A DNA stretch of 26,851 nucleotides from a virus (IMGVR_UViG_3300020456_000270:1-26851); one strand, 5' to 3'. Numbered from the stretch's first letter, positions 16,312 through 22,948 are shown. Notes: generated from the sequence alone by a model not told the origin. Numbers and translations: made by a program.

Positions 16312-18367
16312 CTTTACCTGCTCTCAATTCCCCATATCCATGAGCAAATGGCCCTTCAGGTACATCAAGGTATTTTGCTTGACCTGTGTTTTCTTTAAGT
16401 CTTGCACGGACAATTTTTCTGTCGTCAATAAGTTCTGATACATATCTTCTGAATGTACTTTGAGATACACCTTTTAACTCAGGAGGCATTTCGCCCTCAC
16501 GAGCTACAAAACCATCTTCGCCTGTAACTGTAAAAGGATTACCTTTTTGTGCTGCTAACTTAATTATTTGAACAAGGCTTCTAAGTCTTATAACTTTATC
16601 CTGCTCGTCTACAACAGATATATCTTGTGAAGTTCCTTCTAATAAACCAGACTCTTCATCTCTAACAAAGATACGAACCTCTCTATTAACAGGACCATTA
16701 GATTTAACAACGGCACCATAAATAACTTTATTCCTTTTAAATGGAACCTCCATTTTATGACAGACTGTTTTAGCCTCACTTTCTGGAGCGGGCCATAAAC
16801 CAATAGCAAAACGAACACCGTCAACAAGTGCCGATGTTCCTCTAATTAAATTTCTTGCATGTTCTGGTGTACGAACAGGATACTTCATATCAATCTTGGT
16901 CATATGATGGACCATGAGAAATGTAGCTTTAGTCTTTGTGGCTAAACTTGCAAAGTATCCTGTTACGAATGCACCATGTGAAGGGTCAGCGTTGATATCT
17001 GCTAGAACAAAACTAGCAAGAGGATCAACAACAACGAGAGCCAAATTATCCATTTGCAATAATTGTCGCTCAATCTGCCGCCACTCATCTGTGATAACAG
17101 GTCGACCGTTTTCGATTGCAACGATAGGAGTAACTCCACCGTGGTCTGGGAAAGGGACAGTATATAATTCACACCCTGTTTCCCTAAATCTACGACCTTC
17201 AGTGTCCAGTTTTTCAATTCGTCTATGTATTTCATCTTTTTCATCCTCTGCGGTTAAAATGACGACATTGCCATTATTTACTATTGTAGCATCAAAGGCA
17301 GTGTCGATGCCGATATTACCATATGCTATCTTCATACCCAAGTCTAAAGTCAAAAGACCTTTACCTGTGTCCCCTGATGCCGCTAAAATACCGGCAACGC
17401 CTTTAGGTAATGTTGATTCTAATAAATATTCATAAGAAGGTGCTTCTCCTTGCACTAAATTTTTAACAGATAATGAGCTATTTAAAAGGTTAACAGGCGA
17501 AGAACCTTCCGTTCTAAGTAATTCATCAATGTCATAACCTTCTTCTATTGCGTCAGCAGCGTCCCAACCCTTTTTCTTTTCTCTTGGTATATCTATTACT
17601 CTGATAGAAGAACATATATCTACAAGGTATTTAGAGAGCTTTTGAGCGTATTTTACGCCAGCATCATCATTATCTGGCCATATAATCAAATGTTTACCTG
17701 TGAGCACACTCCAATCTGTTTTATCTAAATTAGTATTAGCACCACCCATAGCACTTCCTGCTGCTATATTTTTCTTAGATAAATAATCAACACACTTTTC
17801 GCCCTCAACAAAGACAACTGTATCAGCGTCTTTTATGTTTGGTATATTATATAGAGGTCTAATCTCAGGCATTTTATATTCCCCTGTAACTAAACGAGGT
17901 CTAAAAGTTTTTTCTCCATTGCCAGACTCTATTCGCATAACAGTGCATATCAAATCATTGTTACGATCATAATATTTGTATTCTAATGTTTGAGGTTTTG
18001 GTGTTGGCTTAGGTGCTGTATTAATTACAGGGATAGAAAATTTTTCTGATATACCTTTAACAGCTTCAGCAAAGTTACATCCATATACTTTTTGCCATAC
18101 ATCAATAAAGTCACTGAAAGATTGACCACCATTAAATTCGCTACCAACTCCGTCTTTATCTAAATTAAAAGAACAGGAGTCTCCTGGAGCTCCATTTAAA
18201 TCGCCTATAATAAATTCGTTTCCTCTCATTTTTCCTTGAGGAAACATGTGTGTAAATATACTTTTTATTGAGCCTCGTGCTCTATCTTTGAATCCCTTTA
18301 CATCAAATTTCTCTGGCTTATCACGCCCACTTGGGTTGAAGTCCAGTATGCTCTTCTCTTCGTTCAT
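16304..18367 (-). CDS. TOPRIM primase fused to RepA-like helicase, 687 aa
   Basis: Residues about 1-115 form an N-terminal region without a visible zinc-ribbon (no CxxC pair). A TOPRIM domain follows (VVFVEGEKC at about 185-192, PDNDDAG at 231-237). The second half is a RecA-fold ATPase of the RepA/AAA_25 type: Walker A SGDTGKG (about 331-337, ending in Gly where Ser/Thr is usual), LTAEDEKDEIHRRI (about 371-384), Walker B LVVVDPL (about 444-450), MVHHMTK (about 485-491) and IRGTSALVDGVRFA (about 508-521). A winged-helix-like C-terminus (STFRRYVSELIDD) follows. It would prime and unwind at the phage fork. It starts inside the Cas4-like gene (47-base overlap) with GGGAT upstream. Confidence 0.85.
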   Translation of the reverse strand: MNEEKSILDFNPSGRDKPEKFDVKGFKDRARGSIKSIFTHMFPQGKMRGNEFIIGDLNGAPGDSCSFNLDKDGVGSEFNGGQSFSDFIDVWQKVYGCNFAEAVKGISEKFSIPVINTAPKPTPKPQTLEYKYYDRNNDLICTVMRIESGNGEKTFRPRLVTGEYKMPEIRPLYNIPNIKDADTVVFVEGEKCVDYLSKKNIAAGSAMGGANTNLDKTDWSVLTGKHLIIWPDNDDAGVKYAQKLSKYLVDICSSIRVIDIPREKKKGWDAADAIEEGYDIDELLRTEGSSPVNLLNSSLSVKNLVQGEAPSYEYLLESTLPKGVAGILAASGDTGKGLLTLDLGMKIAYGNIGIDTAFDATIVNNGNVVILTAEDEKDEIHRRIEKLDTEGRRFRETGCELYTVPFPDHGGVTPIVAIENGRPVITDEWRQIERQLLQMDNLALVVVDPLASFVLADINADPSHGAFVTGYFASLATKTKATFLMVHHMTKIDMKYPVRTPEHARNLIRGTSALVDGVRFAIGLWPAPESEAKTVCHKMEVPFKRNKVIYGAVVKSNGPVNREVRIFVRDEESGLLEGTSQDISVVDEQDKVIRLRSLVQIIKLAAQKGNPFTVTGEDGFVAREGEMPPELKGVSQSTFRRYVSELIDDRKIVRARLKENTGQAKYLDVPEGPFAHGYGELRAGKVT
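16306..16319. other. Small palindrome at the convergent operon junction
   Basis: AGGTAACTTTACCT is a perfect 6-bp inverted repeat with a 2-base centre, or a 5-bp stem with a 4-base loop, exactly where the + strand late operon and the - strand replication operon run into each other and their stop codons overlap. No T-run follows, so it is not a standard terminator. Confidence 0.35.
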
Positions 18368-19112
18368 TTATATTATCCCAACATTTGTTTTTAAACTCAC
18401 ACCATTTACATAAAAAACTATCACTCTTCGCCGCAACCCTAGGCATCAGTTCGTTGTTCTCAACGGCTTTTAAAATACTAACTGCTGAATCTGACACTCG
18501 CTGAGCCACTTTAGCATCAAACGGTACTTTTTCAAAATATATCTCCTGAGTATTTTTGTTGACAACTGTAAAAAGAGCAGGGTTATCCATTAGGCCCATG
18601 TAAGCCTGGTACAGAACAACCTGAGCGTAATAAACAACATTTGCTTTCTCTACGCCTTTTGATTGAAACTCTTTAAACTTCCTATCGTTAGCGGATTTAC
18701 ATTCCCAAAGAAAAGGATATTCCCAAGAGACAGGTCCATCTGTAATAATGCCATCGACATGTCCTTGTATCTCTCCATCGGCTGTATCAAAGCCAAATTG
18801 TCTTCCTTGTTTATCATGTGTAAGTAAGTTAAATCCTGCTTGCACAAGCCATGCTACGGCAAGCTCTTCAAAATTATGACCGACTTGAAATATTCTCAAA
18901 GTCTTTCCGTCAAAATCTTTTCCCTCATCCTTTTCAGTCTTCATATATCTATATTGTAATTTTCTTTTACAAGGTTCGCCAAGAGATGATGCACCTAAAT
19001 ATTTTCTTTCCGGTTCTCTCTTGTTAGCTTCAACAAGAGCTTTATCTATAAAAGGAGTAATAATCTCACTCACATCTCCTTTATTTTCTGGAGGATTAAA
19101 ATCTAAAGCCAT
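18321..19112 (-). CDS. Cas4/RecB-like PD-(D/E)XK nuclease with Fe-S cluster cysteines, 263 aa
   Basis: The nuclease core is visible: VGHNFEELA (His79), GHVDGIITDG (Asp120), LWECKS (Glu137-x-Lys139) and YYAQVVLYQAYM as a QxxxY-type helix. Four Cys, C48 (GEPCKRK) and C235/C238/C244 (CKWCEFKNKC), have the split one-plus-three spacing of Cas4/AddB 4Fe-4S nucleases. It likely resects phage DNA ends to give single-stranded tails for the neighbouring recombinase. There is no CRISPR array or Cas1 nearby, so this is a phage replication nuclease rather than an adaptation factor. It begins MALDFNP and ends PKWA, short peptides shared with neighbouring replication proteins, and overlaps the primase (47 bases) and the 160-aa gene (10 bases). 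Confidence 0.85.
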   Translation of the reverse strand: MALDFNPPENKGDVSEIITPFIDKALVEANKREPERKYLGASSLGEPCKRKLQYRYMKTEKDEGKDFDGKTLRIFQVGHNFEELAVAWLVQAGFNLLTHDKQGRQFGFDTADGEIQGHVDGIITDGPVSWEYPFLWECKSANDRKFKEFQSKGVEKANVVYYAQVVLYQAYMGLMDNPALFTVVNKNTQEIYFEKVPFDAKVAQRVSDSAVSILKAVENNELMPRVAAKSDSFLCKWCEFKNKCWDNINERREEHTGLQPKWA

Positions 19113-19585
19113 GGTATATCATCATCAAAAGGTTCATGGTATTTTTTGTTTTTACCAGAACCTGTTACTTTGCCTCTTTCTGTTGGTATCTCTACCCCGT
19201 TAACATTAAGAAAATCTTCTGCTTTTTTATCCTCAACACCAATATGTTCATGGAGATGATCTCGATAAGAGTTCAAAGTTGTGATAATAATTTTTTGTAT
19301 TTGTTCTTTAGTAATAGCAGATAGTGGAGTACTCCAACCTATCTCTTCTAGTACTACAGCTAAATCCTTTATAGTGTCATCAACTGCTTTTCTCTCTGGT
19401 ACTAAATCTTGATATGACATTGTTCTTTTTTCCTTATTGTATTTAGACATTAGCTTCATTGCAGCATAACATCCATAAAAACCGACTACTTCATTCTGCT
19501 TAAAATTAACATTATCAAATAAAATGTAAGGCACAACCCTACTATATGAACATAACCCACAGACCCTTCTCCTTTTTAGATTCAT
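19103..19585 (-). CDS. Small Cys-containing protein with SSB-like acidic C-terminal tip, 160 aa (or 105 aa)
   Basis: A first start at 19585 (AAGGGT upstream) gives a Cys-bearing N-terminus (RRRVCGLCSYSR, GFYGCYAAMKL) that could bind zinc. A second ATG at 19420 has a good AAGGA site and would give only the helical part (MSYQDLVPERKAVDDTIKDL onward). I favour the longer form because the N-terminal residues look protein-like. The last residues FDDDIPWL closely mimic the bacterial SSB tail (DFDDDIPF), which binds many repair proteins. No enzyme motif is seen. Its location between the DUF669 gene and the Cas4-like gene points to replication/recombination. It may be an accessory factor competing for SSB-binding partners. 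Confidence 0.65.
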   Translation of the reverse strand: MNLKRRRVCGLCSYSRVVPYILFDNVNFKQNEVVGFYGCYAAMKLMSKYNKEKRTMSYQDLVPERKAVDDTIKDLAVVLEEIGWSTPLSAITKEQIQKIIITTLNSYRDHLHEHIGVEDKKAEDFLNVNGVEIPTERGKVTGSGKNKKYHEPFDDDIPWL

Positions 19586-19601
19586 TATAAACTACCCTTG
19601 G

Positions 19602-19634
19602 TTGTGGAGTTTGTGACAGACAGGCACTCCACAA
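19602..19634. other. Intergenic hairpin between the DUF669 gene and the Cys-protein gene
   Basis: TTGTGGAGT (19602-19610) and ACTCCACAA (19626-19634) form a perfect 9-bp stem with a 15-base loop. It lies in the 86-base gap upstream of the longer start of the Cys-protein gene. There is no U-run on either side, so it may process or stabilise the mRNA, or bind a regulator, rather than terminate. Confidence 0.5.
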
Positions 19635-19671
19635 GCCTGCAATATAGGTCAATGAAGAAAAGACCTTCTGT

Positions 19672-20292
19672 CTAAGCCCAAGCTGGTTTCTCGCCCCCAG
19701 ACTGATCGCTAGTTACTTGTTGTGGGGAGGGTTGTGTATCAGTCTGTGTAGATGGTGCGGGAGCACTAGCCTTGACTGTTCCATCTGGACCTAATGGTTG
19801 TTTATACTCTGGCATGCCAGGAGTTACAACCCTTGATAACCTATTGTTATCTTTGTCGTTATAGGTTTCTATACCTACTTCAACTTTTGCTAATAGATTA
19901 TTTAAGTCCATATAAGATGATAATGTTCTCGCAGCTTTCGCTGGCTCGCTCATATCCTTCGGTTGAATGGCATAACAAGACTCTAATAAAGCACGAATAG
20001 TTCTTTTAGAAATATTACCTGCTTTACTTTGTCCTTTATCATCAAGGCTACCACCGGCTACAGTTAAGTTTGACCAGAATTTTCTTCTTTCAAACTCTCC
20101 TGATGTTACCGTAAATTCGCATTGCAGATATTGTGCGTCAGATCGTTGTGATTGTGTCAACGCTCCGTCAGGACCTGCTCCGCCTGGTTTAATTGTTAAT
20201 ACTGTATCAACAATTGTGCCGTCTGGTATTGGTGAAAAATCAGTTGATGGTCCATCATACTGTTCTTCGGCTGTGTTAAAATCTAGTGTCAT
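19672..20292 (-). CDS. DUF669-family, single-stranded-DNA-binding-like protein, 206 aa
   Basis: The order of elements fits DUF669: N-terminal LDFNTAEEQYD, a strand-rich start with FSPIPDGTIVDTVLTIKPGG, then YLQCEFTVTSGEFERRKFWS (the R-x-F/W strand typical of this fold), NLTVAGGS, and a helix with KRTIRALLESCYAI. The C-terminal 45 residues are Pro/Gln/Thr/Ser-rich and disordered, ending GGEKPAWA, as in SSB-like proteins with a protein-binding tip. DUF669 genes commonly sit next to Sak4-type ATPases, as here, where the two overlap by one base. It probably coats single strands for the recombinase. The family assignment is by motif eye-match only. Confidence 0.75.
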   Translation of the reverse strand: MTLDFNTAEEQYDGPSTDFSPIPDGTIVDTVLTIKPGGAGPDGALTQSQRSDAQYLQCEFTVTSGEFERRKFWSNLTVAGGSLDDKGQSKAGNISKRTIRALLESCYAIQPKDMSEPAKAARTLSSYMDLNNLLAKVEVGIETYNDKDNNRLSRVVTPGMPEYKQPLGPDGTVKASAPAPSTQTDTQPSPQQVTSDQSGGEKPAWA

Positions 20293-21164
20293 TATGCTAC
20301 CTCTTTCTTTTTAGTTTCTTGTGTTGGAATTGTGTGATCAAATTTTTGCGTTACAGTACCGCTCTTAGTTGGCATTAACTTTGTTAATAACTTACCAAGA
20401 TGAGGCTCTTCAATCGCATTAAGAAGACCACTTCTATCTTTAGCTGGATAATTATATTCATTGTCAGTATGACATATAAATTCACGCCATGTTTTACCCT
20501 GCTCATCTTTATTTATGTGCATAGTAATAACTTCATCAACAATGCCTGGTAATTCCCTGCCTGTTTTTGACCCTTCAATCTGTAAAGAATAAACGGTCTG
20601 ATTAAATTCGTCTTGATATTCATCAAGTATGCCGACGAAAATAATATTCTTGTTACGGATGTGCTGTAAATGTGTCAACCAATCCATCATTTCACGACCA
20701 TGTAGACCATAAACTGCAAAGTTATTAATCTTTCTGGTCTTGTCAGTATAAACTTCGTCTTGTTGTTTACACCAACGGAAACATAGACGGCCCGCAACAG
20801 TAATTGAATCAATAAACAATGTTGAATATTTACTTATTGCCTCTGCTGGATCGCCATGTTGCTTAACAAGATGATCGAAATGTGCCTGAGAATATGGCTG
20901 ATCATCTGCAAGACTTGGGTTAGGACCTCCGTAATAACATGCAAAGTCCCTAGCCTCTTGCCAAGTCTTAGGACGGATAGTATCACCTTTCCACCCACCG
21001 TTCTTTTCAAGGGCTAAATCGCCAGCTTCAAAGTCCATAAATAATGTCCCCTCGTCTGGCAATGTATAAAGAAGACTAGTTTTACCAACACCCGCTTTAC
21101 CGGCGATGACAACCTTAGCCCCTTTATCTTCTCTTTGTCGTTCTGATGCTTTAATTATTTTCAT
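20292..21164 (-). CDS. Sak4-like RecA-fold recombination ATPase (AAA_24), 290 aa
   Basis: Walker A AGKAGVGKT (residues 21-29) follows KVVI; a DFEAGDLALE motif (about 44-53) and Walker B TLFIDS (about 115-120) come next, and the polar stretch with EGSKTGRELPGIVDEVITMH (about 215-234) is typical of phage AAA_24/Sak4 proteins. Sak4 proteins are RecA-type single-strand pairing or annealing proteins that work with an SSB. The neighbouring DUF669 protein and Cas4-like nuclease complete the module. The basic C-terminus ends KKKEVA. The start is preceded by GAGAGGTAAAACT, a strong ribosome site also used at other genes of the block. Confidence 0.85.
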   Translation of the reverse strand: MKIIKASERQREDKGAKVVIAGKAGVGKTSLLYTLPDEGTLFMDFEAGDLALEKNGGWKGDTIRPKTWQEARDFACYYGGPNPSLADDQPYSQAHFDHLVKQHGDPAEAISKYSTLFIDSITVAGRLCFRWCKQQDEVYTDKTRKINNFAVYGLHGREMMDWLTHLQHIRNKNIIFVGILDEYQDEFNQTVYSLQIEGSKTGRELPGIVDEVITMHINKDEQGKTWREFICHTDNEYNYPAKDRSGLLNAIEEPHLGKLLTKLMPTKSGTVTQKFDHTIPTQETKKKEVA

Positions 21165-21176
21165 AGTTTTACCTCT

Positions 21177-21413
21177 CTAATTAATTAAATTTTGATTTAT
21201 GTTTATTAAATTTTTTTCATCATCTTCTTTAATTGGTTCGATGATGATACGAACAGAAGGGAGGTGTATACCAGGTGTAAATTTGTCTTTGTCGAAGACA
21301 TGCACAACCTCAATAGTTTTTTGCATTTTATTTTGACCAACAAAAGAACAACCACCCGCAATAAAAGCCTCCCCTAACGCAGAAAGAATATTTTCAATAT
21401 CTTTCTTAGTCAT
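21177..21413 (-). CDS. Small protein of unknown function, 78 aa
   Basis: Start chosen at the ATG (21413) after GAGGAG, overlapping the end of the 163-aa gene by 8 bases. A longer upstream extension in the same frame would lie antiparallel-free but inside that gene and is hydrophobic noise. The product begins MTKKDIENILSALGEAFIAG and continues in a strand-rich region (MQKTIEVVHVFDKD, SVRIIIEPIKEDD) with an acidic, then Asn/Ile-rich tail. There is no catalytic motif. It sits in the leader of the Sak4 gene, 12 bases upstream, and is probably an accessory protein of that module. The function is unknown. Confidence 0.7.
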   Translation of the reverse strand: MTKKDIENILSALGEAFIAGGCSFVGQNKMQKTIEVVHVFDKDKFTPGIHLPSVRIIIEPIKEDDEKNLININQNLIN

Positions 21414-21897
21414 GAGGTTTCTCCTCAATACTAATATAGTAATCAGGACCTTTAGCCTCAACTGTCCGTGCATCGTCAAGAATAAGACGGACTTTAGTTT
21501 CTGCATCCTTATACTTATTCTCTGGGATTTTAACAGTAACATCAGAAATATTTTTTGCGACTTCTGATCCAAACTCTTTCGATATTTGGTCCAGTGCTTC
21601 CCACAATGTATTCGGTTCCCAAGTTACTGCCTTTCTCACAGTAGCTTTGACACTAAAACCTTCTTCGTCAAAAACCACTGTGCCTGTATCCTTATTATCT
21701 CCTTTAAGCCGAGATTCAACACGCTGCCCGTATTTACGGTCGCATGTTTTCTTCTCTAAGTTACGGAAAAATTCAGATACGCCTTTAAAATATTTACTTT
21801 GCTCATGTAAATCTTTTAAAAGTTTTGGATCGCTTGCAATGTCATCAATGTTTTTTGAATCCCAATCACTCACAACCCCTTTCGCTATATTTTTCAT
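21406..21897 (-). CDS. Conserved phage protein of unknown function, 163 aa
   Basis: First gene of the replication block; its start is preceded by AATTAATTAGCGAGGTAG, a good ribosome site. The N-terminal half is helical and charged (MKNIAKGVVSDWDSKNID, YFKGVSEFFRNLEKKTCDRK). The C-terminal half alternates (KATVRKAVTWEPNTLWEALD, VTVKIPENKYKDAETKVRL, ARTVEAKGPDYYISIEE). This resembles phage proteins that accompany recombination exonuclease or annealing genes (recollection, not checked). No signal peptide, membrane segment or enzyme motif is seen. It is the first product made from the leftward promoter opposite the HTH regulator, so it may be the earliest replication-linked factor of this block. 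Confidence 0.65.
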   Translation of the reverse strand: MKNIAKGVVSDWDSKNIDDIASDPKLLKDLHEQSKYFKGVSEFFRNLEKKTCDRKYGQRVESRLKGDNKDTGTVVFDEEGFSVKATVRKAVTWEPNTLWEALDQISKEFGSEVAKNISDVTVKIPENKYKDAETKVRLILDDARTVEAKGPDYYISIEEKPHD

Positions 21898-21930
21898 TTC
21901 TCTACCTCGCTAATTAATTTATTTATCTAA

Positions 21931-21959
21931 TTTACTTTTTACTTTATTTACGCTATATA
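21931..21959 (+). promoter_or_regulatory. Candidate promoter for the HTH regulator gene
   Basis: TTTACT (21931-21936) and TATATA (21954-21959) are separated by 17 bases and face the regulator gene. The -10 box abuts an inverted repeat (21960-21979). It overlaps the opposed candidate promoter of the replication block, so the two cannot easily fire together. Confidence 0.35.
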
Positions 21960-21979
21960 TTGTTCCGTTTGTGAAACAA
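21952..21979 (-). promoter_or_regulatory. Candidate promoter for the replication block
   Basis: Reading leftward, TTGTTT (21979-21974) and TATAGC (21957-21952) are 16 bases apart, a weak but correctly placed sigma70-type pair about 55 bases ahead of the 163-aa gene. The -35 box lies inside the inverted repeat that may be an operator. Confidence 0.35.
21960..21979. promoter_or_regulatory. Possible operator for the HTH regulator
   Basis: TTGTT (21960-21964) and AACAA (21975-21979) form an inverted repeat around a 10-base centre. It lies between and over the two opposed candidate promoters, the position expected for autoregulation plus repression of the replication block. The match is short, hence low confidence. 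Confidence 0.35.
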
Positions 21980-22000
21980 CTATGGGAGTTTATACTACAC

Positions 22001-22297
22001 ATGATAACCGCAAGTCAACTAAAATTTTCACGAAATATTTTAAGGTTATCCACAAGAGAGTTATGTGCTCTTTCCGGAGTATCGCCTGCGACTATATCAA
22101 GGGCTGAGAATGGAGCCGATGTCAAGTATTCGACTATTAAAAAACTTGCCAAAGTTTTCGAGAGTAAGGGAATAACTTACCCGACTAGTAAGTCCTTAAA
22201 ACACCAAGGAGTGCTCGTTGACTTTGATGATTCTCACAATCAATCATGCGAAACCAAAAATTACCTGAGCGAAGGCTCTTATTTGTCACGCTCTTAA
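22001..22297 (+). CDS. Cro/CI-type (XRE family) HTH regulator, 98 aa
   Basis: Start chosen at the ATG at 22001, because XRE proteins commonly begin MITxxQL and a GGGAG lies 12 bases upstream; an upstream GTG at 21971 would add ten residues that overlap the likely operator. The HTH covers about residues 12-65: STRELCALSGVSPATISRAE, then YSTIKKLAKVFESKGI. The tail (SLKHQGVLVDFDDSH) is short, with no dimerisation or protease domain, so it resembles a Cro-like or anti-repressor-controlled repressor. It is one of only two + strand genes within the early region and is divergent from the replication block, so it likely controls that promoter. There is no integrase in the window. Confidence 0.85.
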   Translation: MITASQLKFSRNILRLSTRELCALSGVSPATISRAENGADVKYSTIKKLAKVFESKGITYPTSKSLKHQGVLVDFDDSHNQSCETKNYLSEGSYLSRS

Positions 22298-22410
22298 TAA
22301 ACATATTGATTATCTTTTCAAATTACATAACTGACGAAAATCAAAACCTAGTGTTTTTCGGTCGCCGTCGTGGTATTAATTCTGAAATAAATTATTTAGT
22401 GGAGGATTAA
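22246..22410 (+). CDS. Candidate 54-aa single-TM micro-protein overlapping the HTH gene
   Basis: This frame begins inside the HTH gene (52-base overlap) and stops at a TAA that shares bases with the stop of the convergent 113-aa gene, filling an otherwise empty gap. The product has a basic start (MRNQKLPERR), one hydrophobic helix (LLFVTLLINILIIFSNYI, about residues 11-28), then a polar tail with FFGRRRGIN. It has no clear ribosome site, which lowers confidence. It could be a membrane toxin-like or signalling peptide translated by coupling with the HTH gene, or a chance frame. Confidence 0.35.
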   Translation: MRNQKLPERRLLFVTLLINILIIFSNYITDENQNLVFFGRRRGINSEINYLVED

Positions 22411-22748
22411 TTTTCGTCGTCTTGATTAAAATCCATGTAAACAACATTGTCTTCTCTTAATAGATCATCTTCCATTTCAAAAACAACATCATTCTCTTGA
22501 CTGCCTTCTGGCATAAAACCAGGTACACCCGTAACATCAACTTCTTGCTGACCATTAGCAATAGCTGCCGTGCATACTTGTAACAATGCAATGCCAGCCG
22601 CCTCACCTCTCTCCTCAATGAAGCGACTGATACATATCATTATGTTCATGATAGCAACTTGACCAATAGAAAAATCTTCTTGCTGACTGTCTATCAGGTT
22701 CCTTGTTTCTATTGCAAGTTTTGTAAGGTCTGTAGGCCCTTTAGGCAT
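22407..22748 (-). CDS. Acidic protein of unknown function, 113 aa
   Basis: Start chosen at the ATG (22748) that overlaps the stop of the ribbon-helix-helix gene in ATGCCTAA; a GTG further up (22796) would overlap that gene and is less likely. The product is helical in the first two-thirds (PTDLTKLAIETRNLIDSQ, IGQVAIMNIMICISRFIEE, AAGIALLQVCTAAIANGQQ) and has an acidic tail ending VVYMDFNQDDEN. The MDFN in this tail resembles the LDFN peptides of the replication proteins. No catalytic motif or membrane segment is seen. Translation coupling with the RHH protein suggests a partner, perhaps like an antitoxin-toxin or regulator-effector pair (speculative). Confidence 0.65.
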   Translation of the reverse strand: MPKGPTDLTKLAIETRNLIDSQQEDFSIGQVAIMNIMICISRFIEERGEAAGIALLQVCTAAIANGQQEVDVTGVPGFMPEGSQENDVVFEMEDDLLREDNVVYMDFNQDDEN

Positions 22749-22893
22749 TGGGAAAGACTTCGCTATGTCTTTTCTCAATAATACCACCGAGCTCACGACC
22801 TATTGGTCTATTCTCTTTTTCAGCAACCTTTTTTAACTTAGAATATAAATCTACTCTAAGGGCTACGCTTTTATATGATTCTTTATCTGGCAT
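22741..22893 (-). CDS. Ribbon-helix-helix (Arc/CopG-type) DNA-binding protein, 50 aa
   Basis: The ATG follows GAGAGGTAAAATT, the same strong ribosome site as at the Sak4 gene. The sequence fits an RHH fold: strand SYKSVALRVD (about residues 6-15), helix LYSKLKKVAEKEN (16-28), Pro-Ile-Gly turn, and second helix RELGGIIEKRHSE (33-45). The basic residues on the strand would read the major groove as a dimer. Such small proteins are autoregulators in phage early regions or antitoxins. It overlaps the next gene by 8 bases (ATGCCTAA), consistent with translational coupling. Confidence 0.75.
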   Translation of the reverse strand: MPDKESYKSVALRVDLYSKLKKVAEKENRPIGRELGGIIEKRHSEVFPNA

Positions 22894-22948
22894 AATTTTA
22901 CCTCTCTATTAAGTTATGGAATATTATATAAACTATTGAATAAGATAA

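Noticed and set aside
16914-17435. 173-codon open frame on the + strand inside the primase gene
   Set aside because: It is antisense to the well-supported RepA-like ATPase motifs and its product is Ser-rich with no motif.
18321-19112. CRISPR-associated Cas4 with nearby array
   Set aside because: No spaced identical repeats and no Cas1/Cas2 in the window; the context is phage recombination.
21414-21572. N-terminal extension of the 78-aa gene
   Set aside because: It lies inside the 163-aa gene in another frame, is hydrophobic noise, and a good ribosome site exists for the shorter start.
21971-22000. GTG start adding ten residues to the HTH regulator
   Set aside because: XRE proteins usually begin at MIT-type starts, and the extension overlaps the promoter/operator region.
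22343-22357. AAAAC-CTAGT-GTTTT hairpin as terminator of the HTH gene
   Set aside because: The stem is only five bases, mostly A-T, and too weak to call.
22749-22796. GTG start extension of the 113-aa protein
   Set aside because: It overlaps the ribbon-helix-helix gene, whose stop codon overlaps the better ATG start.
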